A stretch of 64,000 bases of DNA, from the NCBI RefSeq assembly GCF_006542625.1, contig NC_044385.1, forward strand, positions 46,443,969-46,507,968, in the 5' to 3' direction. This DNA is from Nomascus leucogenys. Taxonomy: Eukaryota > Chordata > Mammalia > Primates > Hylobatidae. Positions 1 through 11,845 of the stretch are shown here, piece by piece (position 1 is the stretch's first letter; each line of letters starts with the position of its first letter). The position numbers were made by a program, and so were the translations under genes. The notes under the pieces were generated by a model. It did no database searches, was not told the origin of the DNA, and saw only the letters and a list, made by a program, of their open reading frames with translations.

Positions 1-798
1 TCCCTTACCATCTGTGATGTTACATTCTTGATATTTCTTCTATTTGTGACTTTTGAATTTTATCCATGTTTTCTTCTTATCATTTAGAATTCCACAGGCT
101 TTGTCTTAGATCCTCCTCCTTTCATTACTTTTTGAGTTTTAATTAGATTTAGTCTTTCATCTTCTTATAATGGAAATTATGGTGAAACTTAAATACCTTT
201 AAAAAAGTAATGACTTTTTTTGTGAAAGTGATTTATATACATTATACACTCAAGCATCACAGAAAACATAAAGTAAAACTTACCTCAAATCCCACGACCA
301 GGAATTAAGCAGTGTTAACATTTGGTGAGCATTCTTCTAGGTATTTTTTCAAAAATAATAGTTATAGTTACAATTACAGGATTTTAATATGTGCCAGAAT
401 GATTGTAAAGTGCTTTAAATCCTTAAAACTATGTGGTAGAGTTATTGTTACCTCCTTTCACAGATGAGACAGAAGGGAAATAATTTGCCCAAGGTCATCA
501 TACACATAGTAAGTGGTAGAGATGGTATTCAAACCAAGAGAGCTTGGAATTTGGTAAACTCAAGATAAAGTCAGACTGGATCTGCAGGGGGCATAAAGTG
601 GTGCTTCCTCTCTGTTTAAATTGTTTAATTCACTTAAACTATAGTTGTTGCCCAAGAACGAAGTCAGGCAAGTAGTAGAACCACACTGTACCTCAGTTCT
701 CAGCATTTGGCTCTGAGTTGTTTATTTAGTAATATGTTTTAACACAAACTCTTATCAGTTTTTAGAAATTTGTTTAACATTGTCTTTTACTAATTTAG
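1..798 (+). other. MIER1: MIER1 intron (partial), ends at acceptor 797/798
   Basis: Intron sequence with no coding signal. It ends in a TTTAG acceptor immediately before the exon at 799. Positions about 385-545 look like a MIR SINE: the typical 'cagatgaga...aatttgcccaaggtca' core, followed by a degraded tail. I see nothing else in it. Confidence 0.75.
385..545 (+). repeat. MIR-like SINE fragment
   Basis: Contains the characteristic MIR core wording for low-copy cross-checked segments ('cacagatgagacag', 'ttgcccaaggtcat', then 'agtaagtggtagag'). Old and diverged, lying within an MIER1 intron. Edges are approximate. Confidence 0.6.
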
Positions 799-950
799 TA
801 TATGAAAATGATGATCAGCTCCTGTGGGACCCTGAGTACTTACCAGAAGATAAAGTGATTATATTTCTTAAAGATGCGTCTAGAAGAACAGGTGATGAGA
901 AGGGTGTAGAAGCAATTCCTGAAGGATCTCACATAAAAGACAATGAACAG
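799..950 (+). CDS. MIER1: MIER1 internal coding exon, N-terminal part of ELM2 domain
   Basis: This 152-nt exon runs from a TTTAG acceptor to a CAG|GTCTGT donor. It enters with two bases completing a codon and leaves in phase 0. The translation begins YENDDQLLWDPEYLPEDK and ends in SHIKDNEQ, which I recognise as MIER1 just before and within the ELM2 domain. ELM2 in MIER proteins binds HDAC1/2 and works together with the following SANT domain as the deacetylase-recruiting platform in the nucleus. The next exon (1649) joins in frame. The donor is weaker than consensus (GTCTGT rather than GTAAGT). The true start codon of the gene lies upstream of the window, so this is an internal piece. Identification rests on my recall of the protein family; splice frame agreement across six junctions is seen directly. 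Confidence 0.93.
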
Positions 951-1648
951 GTCTGTGAATAAGAAACACCTCTTAGAACCTTGCCATACACATTTATGTA
1001 AATGCTGTCACTTGCATTGTTGTCTGTCCACCAAACTTTTTATAACATTATTGACAGGGAATCTGAGGTTATAATCCCTGTAGGATACCCATTGTTACCA
1101 CAGTGACTTCATTGGTGTGAAGCTCAAAAACGAAACAAAAACCTGATGTTTTATTTTGCCTGTATATACTTTTGATTAGGCTTTTTAAAATTCCTTTGGC
1201 TATCCCTAAGAATCTGTGTATATCAAGTTGGAATTCTCACCCCAGATGTTATGTACATGGTAAGACCAGTGCCTACCATGAACCTATCTTTTTTACCTTT
1301 TTAATCATTGTTTTTCTTTTCTGATTTGTTTAAAATTATAGGAATCTCAAGAAGCCACAAAGAAGGAATTTTCATTGATATAAAATGAATTCTTTTTAGT
1401 TCCTAGGATACTATGGCCACCAAGTTTTCACATATCCTACTTCGTACATATTTAAAGGTAGTTAATTTATCAGGATTGAATTCATATTTGTTTTTCTTTG
1501 AAGTTCTCTATATATAACATTCACTAAAGTTATTTGCCCTCAAAAAGGATGAAAACACTGGATTTTTGAAAAACCTTTACTCTTAAGAAATTGTAGCATT
1601 GAACTGTTTATAGTCCTTGTCACATATTCAAGCCTTTTATTTTTCTAG
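951..1648 (+). other. MIER1: MIER1 intron
   Basis: A 698-bp AT-rich intron with donor GTCTGT at 951 and acceptor TTTTTCTAG ending at 1648. No repeat family that I can name and no convincing extra exon. A possible acceptor near 1341 is discussed among the rejected items. Confidence 0.8.
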
Positions 1649-1730
1649 GCTTTATATGAATTGGTTAAATGCAATTTTGATACAGAAGAAGCATTGAGAA
1701 GATTAAGATTTAATGTAAAAGCAGCTAGAG
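1649..1730 (+). CDS. MIER1: MIER1 internal coding exon, end of ELM2
   Basis: An 82-nt exon between a polypyrimidine-CTAG acceptor and a perfect GAG|GTAAGT donor. It starts in phase 0 and ends after one base of a Glu codon. The translation starts ALYELVKCNFDTEEALRRL and ends VKAAR, the conserved C-terminal helix of the ELM2 domain that is followed closely by SANT in MIER, MTA and RCOR corepressors. The Leu/Arg-rich helix (EEALRRLRFN) is typical of the family. It joins to the exon at 2860, which supplies the other two bases of the Glu codon and continues with the SANT domain. Confidence 0.94.
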
Positions 1731-3038
<1,308 letters not shown>

Positions 3039-4030
3039 TAGTGTTAAAGGTTTCATAATTAATGACAATATTTTCGTATTTAGTGAGTAATTATAGTAAA
3101 GCTGCCTATACTTCCTAACCTATAATAACCTGTTAGTAACTGTTTTCAGTGCGTCATATTGCAGGTGTTTAAGAATTGTACTCATTTACAAGCATGTTAA
3201 TCAGCTTCTAGTTGGGGTGTGTTATGTGCAATGGAATTCTTTATAGCTGTTTTCCACAGTCTGTGACTATTTTATGGAGGGCCTTTGAAATAATTTGGAA
3301 ACTTTAAAGCACTTTCAACATGACATTATTTGCAGTTAAAATATTTATTACATTTGCTTAAATCCTGAGTGGTCTAAAGTCAAATATTTAATATTTAACT
3401 TACTTTTAGTCAACATTTAATTTTCTAGAAGCTTCTATGTCAATAAATCAGCTTTATATTCTTATAATTCAAGGATTTTATTGAACATAATCATTTATCA
3501 TTTCATGTTGATAATATCAGTCATGTAATTTATACTCCAAATAACTTTATAATTACTTACAGATTTGTTTTGGGGCTTAATTCTTATAACTGAAATTAGG
3601 TATAATTTTTAATAGTAACTATATATATAGAATAGAAAAATGTGTTGTTTCCATGAGCAACACATTAGGACAACAGATTAGGACAGGCAGAATTAAAGTC
3701 TTGGAGATTAAATGTAGGAAATTAATTCCTAGGCTTACGATTATCACATTACTTTTAGTTAGTAGAAACGACAAGGGTATTGGTTTATGTAATTCCTGAA
3801 AGATAGCTTCCAAGTTTTGTGTCGTAGCTTGTCCAGGACCTTGTTGAAAGTACCTGGGCTTATGTCTGAGGCTCTATAGAATAGTCTTCTACCACATCTC
3901 TCTTTTTATACATTTGGATGTGATTGGATTGTATCCAGTTGATTTTTTTTGACACATATTTAATATTTTTTGTTATTAATAAAATATTTACAAATCCTGT
4001 GGGTTCATTTCTTAAATTTTGTCGTGCATT

Positions 4031-4117
4031 AACTAGTTTATTCTTTTTTTTTTTTTTTTTTTTTTTTTGAGCAGGAACTGGGCAGTGAAGAGCCCCACTC
4101 CCAACTAGTTCATTCTT
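4031..4117 (-). mobile_element. Short 3'-end retro-insertion with poly(A) on the minus strand
   Basis: Twenty-five T (4044-4068) followed by 34 nt of unrelated sequence (4069-4102), bounded by a near-identical direct repeat: AACTAGTTTATTC at 4031-4043 and AACTAGTTCATTC at 4103-4115, with one mismatch. This is the layout of an L1-mediated insertion of the extreme 3' end of some RNA, inserted antisense to MIER1. I do not recognise the donor RNA. Confidence 0.65.
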
Positions 4118-5204
4118 AATTATTTTGTTGAATGTTGGCAGTTTACTGCAGATAACACTAATAGAGAAATTTTTAGTTTTAGCATTTAGGATAACTTAGA
4201 AGACAATGTAATTAGTTTCAAAAATGTATAGCCCTAATGTTGTGTTTATATTATCTGATAACCTCAAATATAGTTAACATTCAAGAAAAGGAGTGCATTA
4301 TGTGACTGGCCGTGTATGTTTTTGATTAAAAAAGAAAAAAGTTCATTGTTTCATGGTTGAAAGGGACAACATTTTTGGATGAGGTTTTTTTTTTTTTTTT
4401 TTTTTTGGTTGTTGTTTTAGCACTTCTGGTTGAATTAAAACACTCTTAACCAAACCATGCTGAATTACCTAAGGAAGGGACTCCTGGAATGATAGCTGAT
4501 GTAACAAGCAGCAGCAACAACCCTGACCAATATGGTTTTTTTAAAGGAGTTAAGAAATTATAGGTGACTTGAAACTTAGAGCCAAGTAACATAAGTATTA
4601 AAAGTATAACCTTGATTTCTTATAAATGTTTGGGACAGTGGCATTTAAATGTTACAAGGTAGAAGTCAGCTGACCTCTACAGAACACTAAATTACTCTAG
4701 TGAACAAAAAGAGGACAGTAATTCTTTAAAAGGGAGAAGAGTACTCTAGTGAGAATATCAAGTTTGGTTTTATATCTGGAATTAAAATTCAGATCTTAAT
4801 CATAAGTTCTATTTTGAGGGCTTTTGTTGAAGATTTTTCATAATCTTAACTTTGCATGCCCCAAAAGGACGTTATCTTTTTGCTTTCAGTAAAGTACAGT
4901 TGACTTAGTTTGAATCTATCTATAAATAAGATCCTAGAGGAGACAAAAAAGAGCTTGAGAGGATGATTTTTTTAAAGTCCTGATTGCTGTCAGTCTCAGA
5001 GCAATATTGATCAGAGCTGTAAAGTGCAAATGGGAAGAAAGCAAAATATATGTTGGGTAAGGGAGGGTATCATCAACATTTGTCCTTTAGGTGCAATCAG
5101 TGCTACAGAATATTTACTTCAAGAGCAGAAATTTATGGGATGAAGAAGTATATTGCATCCAAAACACATACAGACACTGGATTTCCTTTTAAATTGTCAG
5201 TATT

Positions 5205-5502
5205 GCTGGTGCAGTAGCTCATGCCTGTTATCTCAGTACTTTGGGAGGTTGAGGCAGGCAGATTGCTTGAGCCCGGGAGTTCAAGAACAGCCTAGGCAAC
5301 ATGGCAAAACCCCATCTCTATAAAAAATAGAAAAAATACCTGAGTGTGGTGGCATGTACCTGTGGTCCCAGTTATTGAGGGGGCTGAGGCAGGAGGATTG
5401 CATGAGCCTGGGAGGGCAAGGCTGCAGTTAGCGGTTTAGTGCCACGGTACTCCAGCCTGGGCAACAGAGCATGACTCTATCTCAAAAAAAAAAAAAAAAA
5501 AG
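5205..5502 (+). mobile_element. Alu element, + orientation (old, AluJ-like)
   Basis: Full-length dimer starting near CTGGTGCAGTAGCTCATGCC, with right arm and an A17-18 tail ending near 5502. Many departures from the AluS/Y consensus (TGCTTGAGCCC, GCTGCAGTTAG) suggest an old subfamily. Confidence 0.85.
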
Positions 5503-5515
5503 GAAGAAAGTTACC

Positions 5516-5579
5516 AGTATTTTATTTATATACATCAGCCCTAAATCCTTAGTATTTTATGTATATACATCAACCCTAC
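5516..5579 (+). repeat. Imperfect tandem duplication, period 35 bp
   Basis: AGTATTTTATTTATATACAT at 5516 recurs as AGTATTTTATGTATATACAT at 5551; the match continues for about 29 bases with two or three substitutions. It lies directly after the tail of the Alu at 5205-5502. Confidence 0.8.
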
Positions 5580-5938
5580 CGCCAGTTCTCCCGGCTAAGT
5601 AACAAAAAGGGATTCTGTCAGCATCATTTAATTCCATAGGCATTTAACATTATGTGAGGAGAGCCATTCAGTTGCACAAATAGGTACAGCACAGTAAGCC
5701 GCAAGAGTAACTTAGTAAACAAAGCATTAGCATTATTATGATACTTTTAACTCCCTGTGGCATCTTCCCAGACTTTCTAGAGAGTAAATTAACTGAGTCT
5801 GGATTGCTGTTGGGACTAGTAAGAGAATCTTTCAAAAGGGAATTTAAAGATACACTCCCTAGGTACTTGTACTCTGTGAGTAAAAGTATTAGCAAACTGT
5901 TTATAACATTTATTTTAACCTGAATGCCACTTCCAGGC

Positions 5939-5939
<1 letters not shown>

Positions 5940-5979
<40 letters not shown>
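5940..5979 (+). repeat. (TG)n microsatellite, about 20 units
   Basis: Uninterrupted TG dinucleotide tract abutting the poly(T)-less head of the antisense Alu that follows; it appears to have replaced or grown from that Alu's A-tail region. Confidence 0.95.
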
Positions 5980-5981
<2 letters not shown>

Positions 5982-6274
5982 ACTGAGTCTCATTCTGTCA
6001 CCCAGGTGGGAGTGCAGTGGTGTGATCTCAGCCCAATGCAGCCTCTGCCCCCACCCCCACCCCCTGCTGGGGTTCAAGTGATTCTCCTGCCTCAGCCTCC
6101 TGAGTAGCTGGGATTACAGGCGCCTGCCACCACGCCCGGCTAATTTTTGTATTTTTAGTAGAGACGGGGTTTCACCATCTTGGCCAGGCTGGTCTTGAAC
6201 TCCTGACCTTGTGATCCACCCCCCTCGGCCTCCCAAAGTGCTGGGATTACAGGCGTGAGCCACTGTGCCTGGCC
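5980..6274 (-). mobile_element. Alu element, - orientation
   Basis: Reads GAGACTGAGTCTCATTCTGT at the head and ends in CACTGTGCCTGGCC. Full-length reverse-complement Alu of AluS type, with a local C-rich expansion around 6050-6065. Confidence 0.9.
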
Positions 6275-6570
6275 AACTTCCAAGCATTTTTAATACATGA
6301 GTATATTTTTCTAGTAAATTAGGATGATGGTAGTAGCATTTTAAAAAGCACAGTGCTGTATATCTGAAGACCTGTTGCCAATATATTGTTTATCTTAACA
6401 GACGTTTAGAAAGAATAGCTTTCAACATAGCTGCTACAGTGTTGTATGTTATATATAGGATTATATTTCAGTTAAGGACTAGCCAAATTTATTTTCAAAC
6501 TTCAGATGTTTATCATGAAGTAACTTTGTTAAAAAGGAGATTCTTAAAAACAAGCATTTGTTTCTTATAG

Positions 6571-6699
<129 letters not shown>

Positions 6700-6776
6700 T
6701 GAGTTAATTTTTTCCTTAAGAGCTATATATACATTTTTGCTAAGCTTTTCTAGATTTTTCTTGAGTTATTATTTTG

Positions 6777-6833
6777 ATAATCTTGCTTTTAGATCTTAAC
6801 CAGAAGGCCGAGAGCGATATAATCTTGCTTTTA
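6777..6833 (-). mobile_element. U2 snRNA 5'-end retropseudogene fragment with perfect 15-bp target-site duplication
   Basis: The 27 bases at 6792-6818, read on the minus strand, begin ATCGCTCTCGGCCTTCTGG and match the first 28 nt of U2 snRNA as I know it (ATCGCTTCTCGGCCTTTTGG...) with one missing T and two substitutions. The flanks 6777-6791 and 6819-6833 are identical (ATAATCTTGCTTTTA). No poly(A) tail is present. This is a tiny, 3'-truncated, tailless retro-copy. Confidence 0.8.
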
Positions 6834-7073
6834 TAATATACATTAAACTTTACCATCTATTATATCTTCATAAATAAGGCATTTAGACTTTTCAGTGTCT
6901 TATGAAATATTGTAAACTACAGTTCATATTGAGACAAGCGTATCATTAAAGCAAGATTTAGAATGCATATTTTTAATACACTGTTGAGAAGAAATGGATC
7001 AGAACAGCTGTGAAAGCATGTTTTTCTTAAATTCAGTTCCATTCAGTATAAGCACATACTTTTTTAATCTTTT

Positions 7074-7372
7074 GTTTTTTTTTCTTTTTTTGAGATGTAG
7101 TCTCAATCTGTTGCCCAGGCTGGAATGCAGTGATGCAATCTCAGCTCCCTGCAACCTCCGTCTCCTGGCTTCAGGCGATTCTCCTGCCTTAGCCTCCCGA
7201 GTAGCTGGGATTACAGGTGCCTGCCATGATGCCTGGCTAATTTTGGAATTTTTATTAGAGACGGAGTTTCACTGTGTCGACCAGGCTGGTCTTGAACTCC
7301 TGACCTCAAATGATCCACCTGCCTCGGCCTCCTAAAGTGCTGGGATTACAGGAGTGAGCCACTGTACCCGGC
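7074..7372 (-). mobile_element. Alu element, - orientation
   Basis: T-rich head, then GAGATGTAGTCTCAATCTGT, with the body ending GAGCCACTGTACCCGGC. Full-length antisense dimer. Confidence 0.9.
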
Positions 7373-7849
7373 ATACAGTTTTTTTATAGAGGAAAAAAAC
7401 ATGCATATGGTGACTTTCCTTTTCCTAGCTTTCCTGAATCTTTCCTCTAACAAGTAATATTTAAGAATTAGTAATGCAACTATAGCATAGTCCCAGTGAC
7501 ACAGATATGGGTTGTTGTATCCATTCTTTATGTAAAATGTCTGATATGCCTAATTTATTCCCATGTTAAGAGAATTTATTGTCTTCACCTTATTCAGTCT
7601 AGCTTTGGATTGAAACATTCTACTACCACTGGCAATTTGTTACTTAAATAGAGTATTGAACCCCTTGTCTTTCATGAATTGCTTTAAAATGGTGATTGTT
7701 ATGGTGGAATTAACTTTACAGTACTATCCTTAATTATTCCCTAACGTTTACAGAATAAAAAAATAATGCAAAGCTGTGACTTTGTCAATGTACTCCAGTA
7801 AAGATGTTCTTAAAGCTGACCAAATAATTACCTTCGAAAGATGTGCTTG

Positions 7850-8148
7850 GGCTAGGTGCGGTGGCTCACTCCTGTAATCCCAGCACTTTGGGAGGCTGAG
7901 GCTGGTGGATCACAAGGTCAGGAGTTCGAGACCAGCCTGACAAACATGGTGAAACCCCATATCTACTAAAAATACAAAAATTAGCCGATGTGGTGGTGCA
8001 CGCCTGTAATCTCGGCTACTCGGGAGACTGAGGCAGAAGAATTGCTTGAACCCAGGAGGCGGAGGTTGCAGTGAGCCGAGATCAAACCACTGCACTCCAG
8101 CCTGGGCAACAGAGCGAAACTCTGTCTCCAAAAAAAAAAAAGAAAGAT
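7850..8148 (+). mobile_element. Alu element, + orientation
   Basis: Starts GGCTAGGTGCGGTGGCTCAC and ends with a short A tail after CTCTGTCTCC. Flanked by an imperfect duplication (GAAAGATGTGCTT before, GAAAGATATGTTT after). Confidence 0.92.
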
Positions 8149-8632
8149 ATGTTTGTATGTTTATTTGATCTTGCTCTTCAGACTCCTAAACTGCACTGTT
8201 TCTTGGTCAAGTTCATTTATAGGTGTCTCTGCTGGTCACTTCCTTAGAAGGTCAAATGCTCTAAAGCCCACAGTAAAATAATCCAAAAGGGAATAAATGG
8301 GTATGATTCACCCTTGGAAATCATGGGACAATGGAGTGTGTACCTCATCCCCCATTATTCAAAGCTGGTGATTGCTAAAGTGGAATTTCATAAATAGCAG
8401 TATTCCAAATTTTATCTAATTGCTTAATGTTAAACTTATAGTTAATTTTTTTTTCCATTGGTAGTATTCAAGCATAATAATACAGAATTAGATATAGCAT
8501 CCAGTCTGCAGATATATCTTAAAATAGTCATGGTTTTCAAGCTATTATATAGGGAAAAGCAATAGTAACATCTTTTATTTTTTCAACCATTTCAGAAATA
8601 ATGTTCACACGTGAGCTTCAGTCAGTCTGTAA

Positions 8633-8900
8633 TCATCAGCAGTAACAACATAAGAATGGCCATGCTGGTCAGACCCATGGTTCATCCAGTTTTCTCTTTC
8701 AGAAAGCATCACCAAAGTGTGGGCTGGTTTAGTTGGTCCTCTGTGATGTCAGGCTTAACAGGTTAGGTAGCGATGTGCCACCAAATGTTCTAATTTCTCT
8801 ATTGATCTCCCCGTAGCTTCTGAAAACTTTTTGAAGATACTTTTATCTGTAACTTTGATGACTTTTAAGGTTAAATATTCTGTAGGTAGAGTGGCCACAG
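8633..8900 (+). repeat. Possible ancient tetrapod-wide interspersed repeat
   Basis: The phrase AAGAATGGCCATGCTGGTCA, then 'gacccatggttcatcca', resembles the 3' part of an old CR1/SINE-type repeat known across amniotes. Recognition is by wording only and the family is not assigned. Confidence 0.3.
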
Positions 8901-9696
8901 TTAAAAGTAAACAATATCTTAATAGTGGTCACCTGGTATAATAGTATGACGTGAACTAAAGTGTTTTTTCCCTTAGGCAGGAATACGATGGTTTTGTAGG
9001 CTTCAGTTGTAGTCCCACTGGGTTTTTTTAAATAAATTTTATTTAACTGAAAGAATCATACTTTTTTACTGAGACTCTTCCCTTTTAGCTGTGTTATGTC
9101 TTCTGTAAGAAGCAGTGACCAAACAGTACATTTCTTTCCAGATGGGGATAAATTTTTCTGATTTGCTTCCATTACCATCTCTTTCTGTTAATAGCTACAC
9201 TTTAAGTGACTTCGTAAAACATTAAGCTAATGTGTTTAGAGAGAAATTTGAGTGAATTTTCTCATCCTCCTTTTTAGGTCAAAATCCATAATTCAGAGCA
9301 CATTATCCTGAAAGTCATTTGTTCACCAGAATGAAACACATTTTCCCCTTTTCTGCCTACAAACAGCCTTTGAAAGATTCTGCTACACATTGTCCCTATT
9401 TACTACCTGGAAGAATTGGGAGCCCTATTGGAGATTTCATTGTAAAATATTCAGCTTTCCAAATAATTTTTCCAAAAACTAAAAATTAACTCAGCATAAC
9501 TTTGATTACCTGAATGCTGCTCCAGCTTTCTAGATGGTTTGTCTGATTCTGCCCTTTCCTGAACATTCTGGATACTATTAATCTTTAGGAAATAATGGTA
9601 ATAATAATTACCATCCTTTCACAGAAGTATGACTATATCCAGAAATTAAAAATAATTTTGATATCAACTCTTGTTTCCTTTACCTTGGCTTTTTTT

Positions 9697-9996
9697 ATTT
9701 TTATTTTTTTTTTAAGATGGAGTCTCAACCTGTTGTCCAGGCTGCTGGAGTACAGTGGCGCAATTTCGGCTCACTGCAACCTCCACCTCCCAGGTTGAAG
9801 TGATTCTACTGCCGCCGCCTCCCGAGTAGCTGGGATTACAGGCATGCGCCACCACACCCAGCTAATTTTGTATTTTTAGTAGAGACAGGGTTTCTCCATG
9901 TTGGTCAGGCTGGCTCAAACTCCCAACCTCAGGTGATCCTCCTGCTTCGGCCTCCCAAAGTGCTGGGATGACAGGCGTGAGCCACCACACCCGGCC
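9697..9996 (-). mobile_element. Alu element, - orientation
   Basis: T-rich head followed by AAGATGGAGTCTCAACCTGT and ending CACCACACCCGGCC; a complete antisense dimer. Confidence 0.92.
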
Positions 9997-10721
9997 TTGC
10001 TTTGGCTTTTAACTTCCTTCATATTATCCATTCCCACCATAACATATTTATTTCCAACAATTCCTCATCATGTGTCTTCTGTTAGCCTTAGCACCTGAAG
10101 TCCCTTTGGGACTCATCACACTTATTTCTGTATGCTTCAAATTTGTTATGTAATTTTTCTATAATTATGAGTAGCATAAAGCTGAAGAGGTCTTCAAGAC
10201 CATTTAATTCTATATAGATTTATAGGTATTCAAGACCATCGAATTCCCTTCATTTATAGATGAGGAAAATAAGGCATAGAATGTAAATTGAGTAGGTCAT
10301 GGTCATGTACATTTCTGTGATATGTATTAGTTTTATACCTCAGACTATTAGAAGTTTCCTGAAGTCAGGTATCACATCCCTATATTTGTTAAATCCCTAT
10401 AACCTAGGAGACAGTGATGACCATATAGGTTGAGATAACTACAGTTAATTGCATATTACAGACTATTAACACAGACTTTCAGAAAATTCCTTAGAGCTTC
10501 CACTGTTTCCTTCTTATTTACCCTGCTCACAAAATTCTAAGAGATTTGTCTTAATATTTCTATCGTATTTATGCTGAAGGAATTTTAAGATAAATAACAC
10601 AATTAAAATTTTATTGAGCTTCTTTCTGTTCTATGCCTTGCACAACTTAGGTACCAGTGGTGCAGGTATAAACAAAATAGACTAAAAATTCCTGTCCTTG
10701 GGGAATTCTGGTGCAGTATCT

Positions 10722-10930
10722 AGTATCAGCAAACTTTTTCTGTAAGAGGTAGAGAATAAATATATTATGCTCTGTAGTAAGAAAGGACTTAATTGCACTA
10801 CTTAGTTCTGCAGTTGTTGCAGGAAAGCAGTCAAAGACACTATGTAAACAAATGTGTGTGGCTGGGTTCCAATAATACTTTATTTACAAAAAACTGATGG
10901 CCAGCCCACAGGCTATAGTTGGCTGACTTG
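10722..10930 (+). mobile_element. hAT-like non-autonomous DNA transposon remnant
   Basis: Carries the wording of a common mammalian hAT-Charlie-related MER element: 'cagcaaactttttctgtaa' near the start, then GGTTCCAATAATACTTTATT, and 'ggccagcccacaggctatagttgg' at the end. Family not assigned further. Confidence 0.55.
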
Positions 10931-11705
10931 TATTCTAGTGGTTTAGTAGCACTTTTTGGATTATGAAACATTTTTATGTACATATATAATACAATAACCA
11001 TGGGTGTTAGATAGGAGAGGTATGATCTATCTACATTTTGTAGGTAATACACTAAACCTGAGAGAGACAAGTCTCTGTCCCAGATCTGCTCACCAATGTC
11101 ACTTAACCACAGTTATGTAGTTCAGGAATGATTTAGAGAGAAATGAGCTCACATACAATGAGAAAGTGACAGGATAAAACCAGCAGATAATCCCAGGAAT
11201 TTAGTTAGCATTTTGTAGTTCAGATCTGGCAGAAATATAATACCAAAAATATCCAGGAAGGTTTTAGGAGGTCATCAGTCCTTTTTGTTGGGCTCAAATT
11301 TGTCTTTTAGGTATTGCCTTTAGGAGCTTTAAAATTCAATCTGTGTTTGTACAGAAAGTCTTTTGTACTCTTGCTAGACATCACCCCTATCACTTCAGTT
11401 AAGAGATCTTCCAGCTCTAGTTGGGCCACTCTGAGCACCTGCCTACAACTTTACAAGCTTTAAAATTTCCAATGGGTCTCTAAAATTTGTTACTTTAAAA
11501 CCTTTATGTATTTTTCCTATAAACATGTAACCAAAAGGAGCTTTTCATTTAAATATTCAGATCCTGGTGTGATAGATGAAGCACTGGAATGAATGTTAAG
11601 TGAATGTTAGGATATTATTTGTTAAGAAAGCCTTCTAAATTTAACCTCAACTAATTTTTAATTTTCAGCTCTTTTTAATATAAAAATTGTTTTATTAATT
11701 TTAAG

Positions 11706-11845
11706 GGATTACATGGATCGTCTTCTAGATGAAAGTGAAAGTGCTGCATCTAGTCGAGCACCATCCCCTCCCCCAACTGCATCAAATAGTAGTAACAGCC
11801 AGTCTGAGAAAGAAGATGGCACTATAAGCACTACTAATCAAAATG
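11706..11845 (+). CDS. MIER1: MIER1 internal coding exon, Ser/Pro-rich linker
   Basis: A 140-nt exon from acceptor TTTTAAG to donor AATG|GTAAGC. The first base completes a Thr codon and the last base opens a Gly codon. It encodes DYMDRLLDESESAASS, a proline-rich stretch RAPSPPPTAS, then a Ser/Asn/Glu-rich tail ending TTNQN. The PSPPP motif is characteristic of MIER1 and has been described as a proline-rich element near the C-terminus. It is the last exon shared by both C-terminal forms: the phase-1 Gly codon can be finished either by GA at 14485 (beta) or by GC at 16315 (alpha), both giving Gly. Reading on past the donor would add 19 codons before a stop at 11902. Confidence 0.94.

Noticed and set aside
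1322..1385. Possible extra MIER1 exon after TTATAG near 1341
   Set aside because: Exons 799-950 and 1649-1730 join in frame and give the known protein without it, and no donor follows at a sensible distance.
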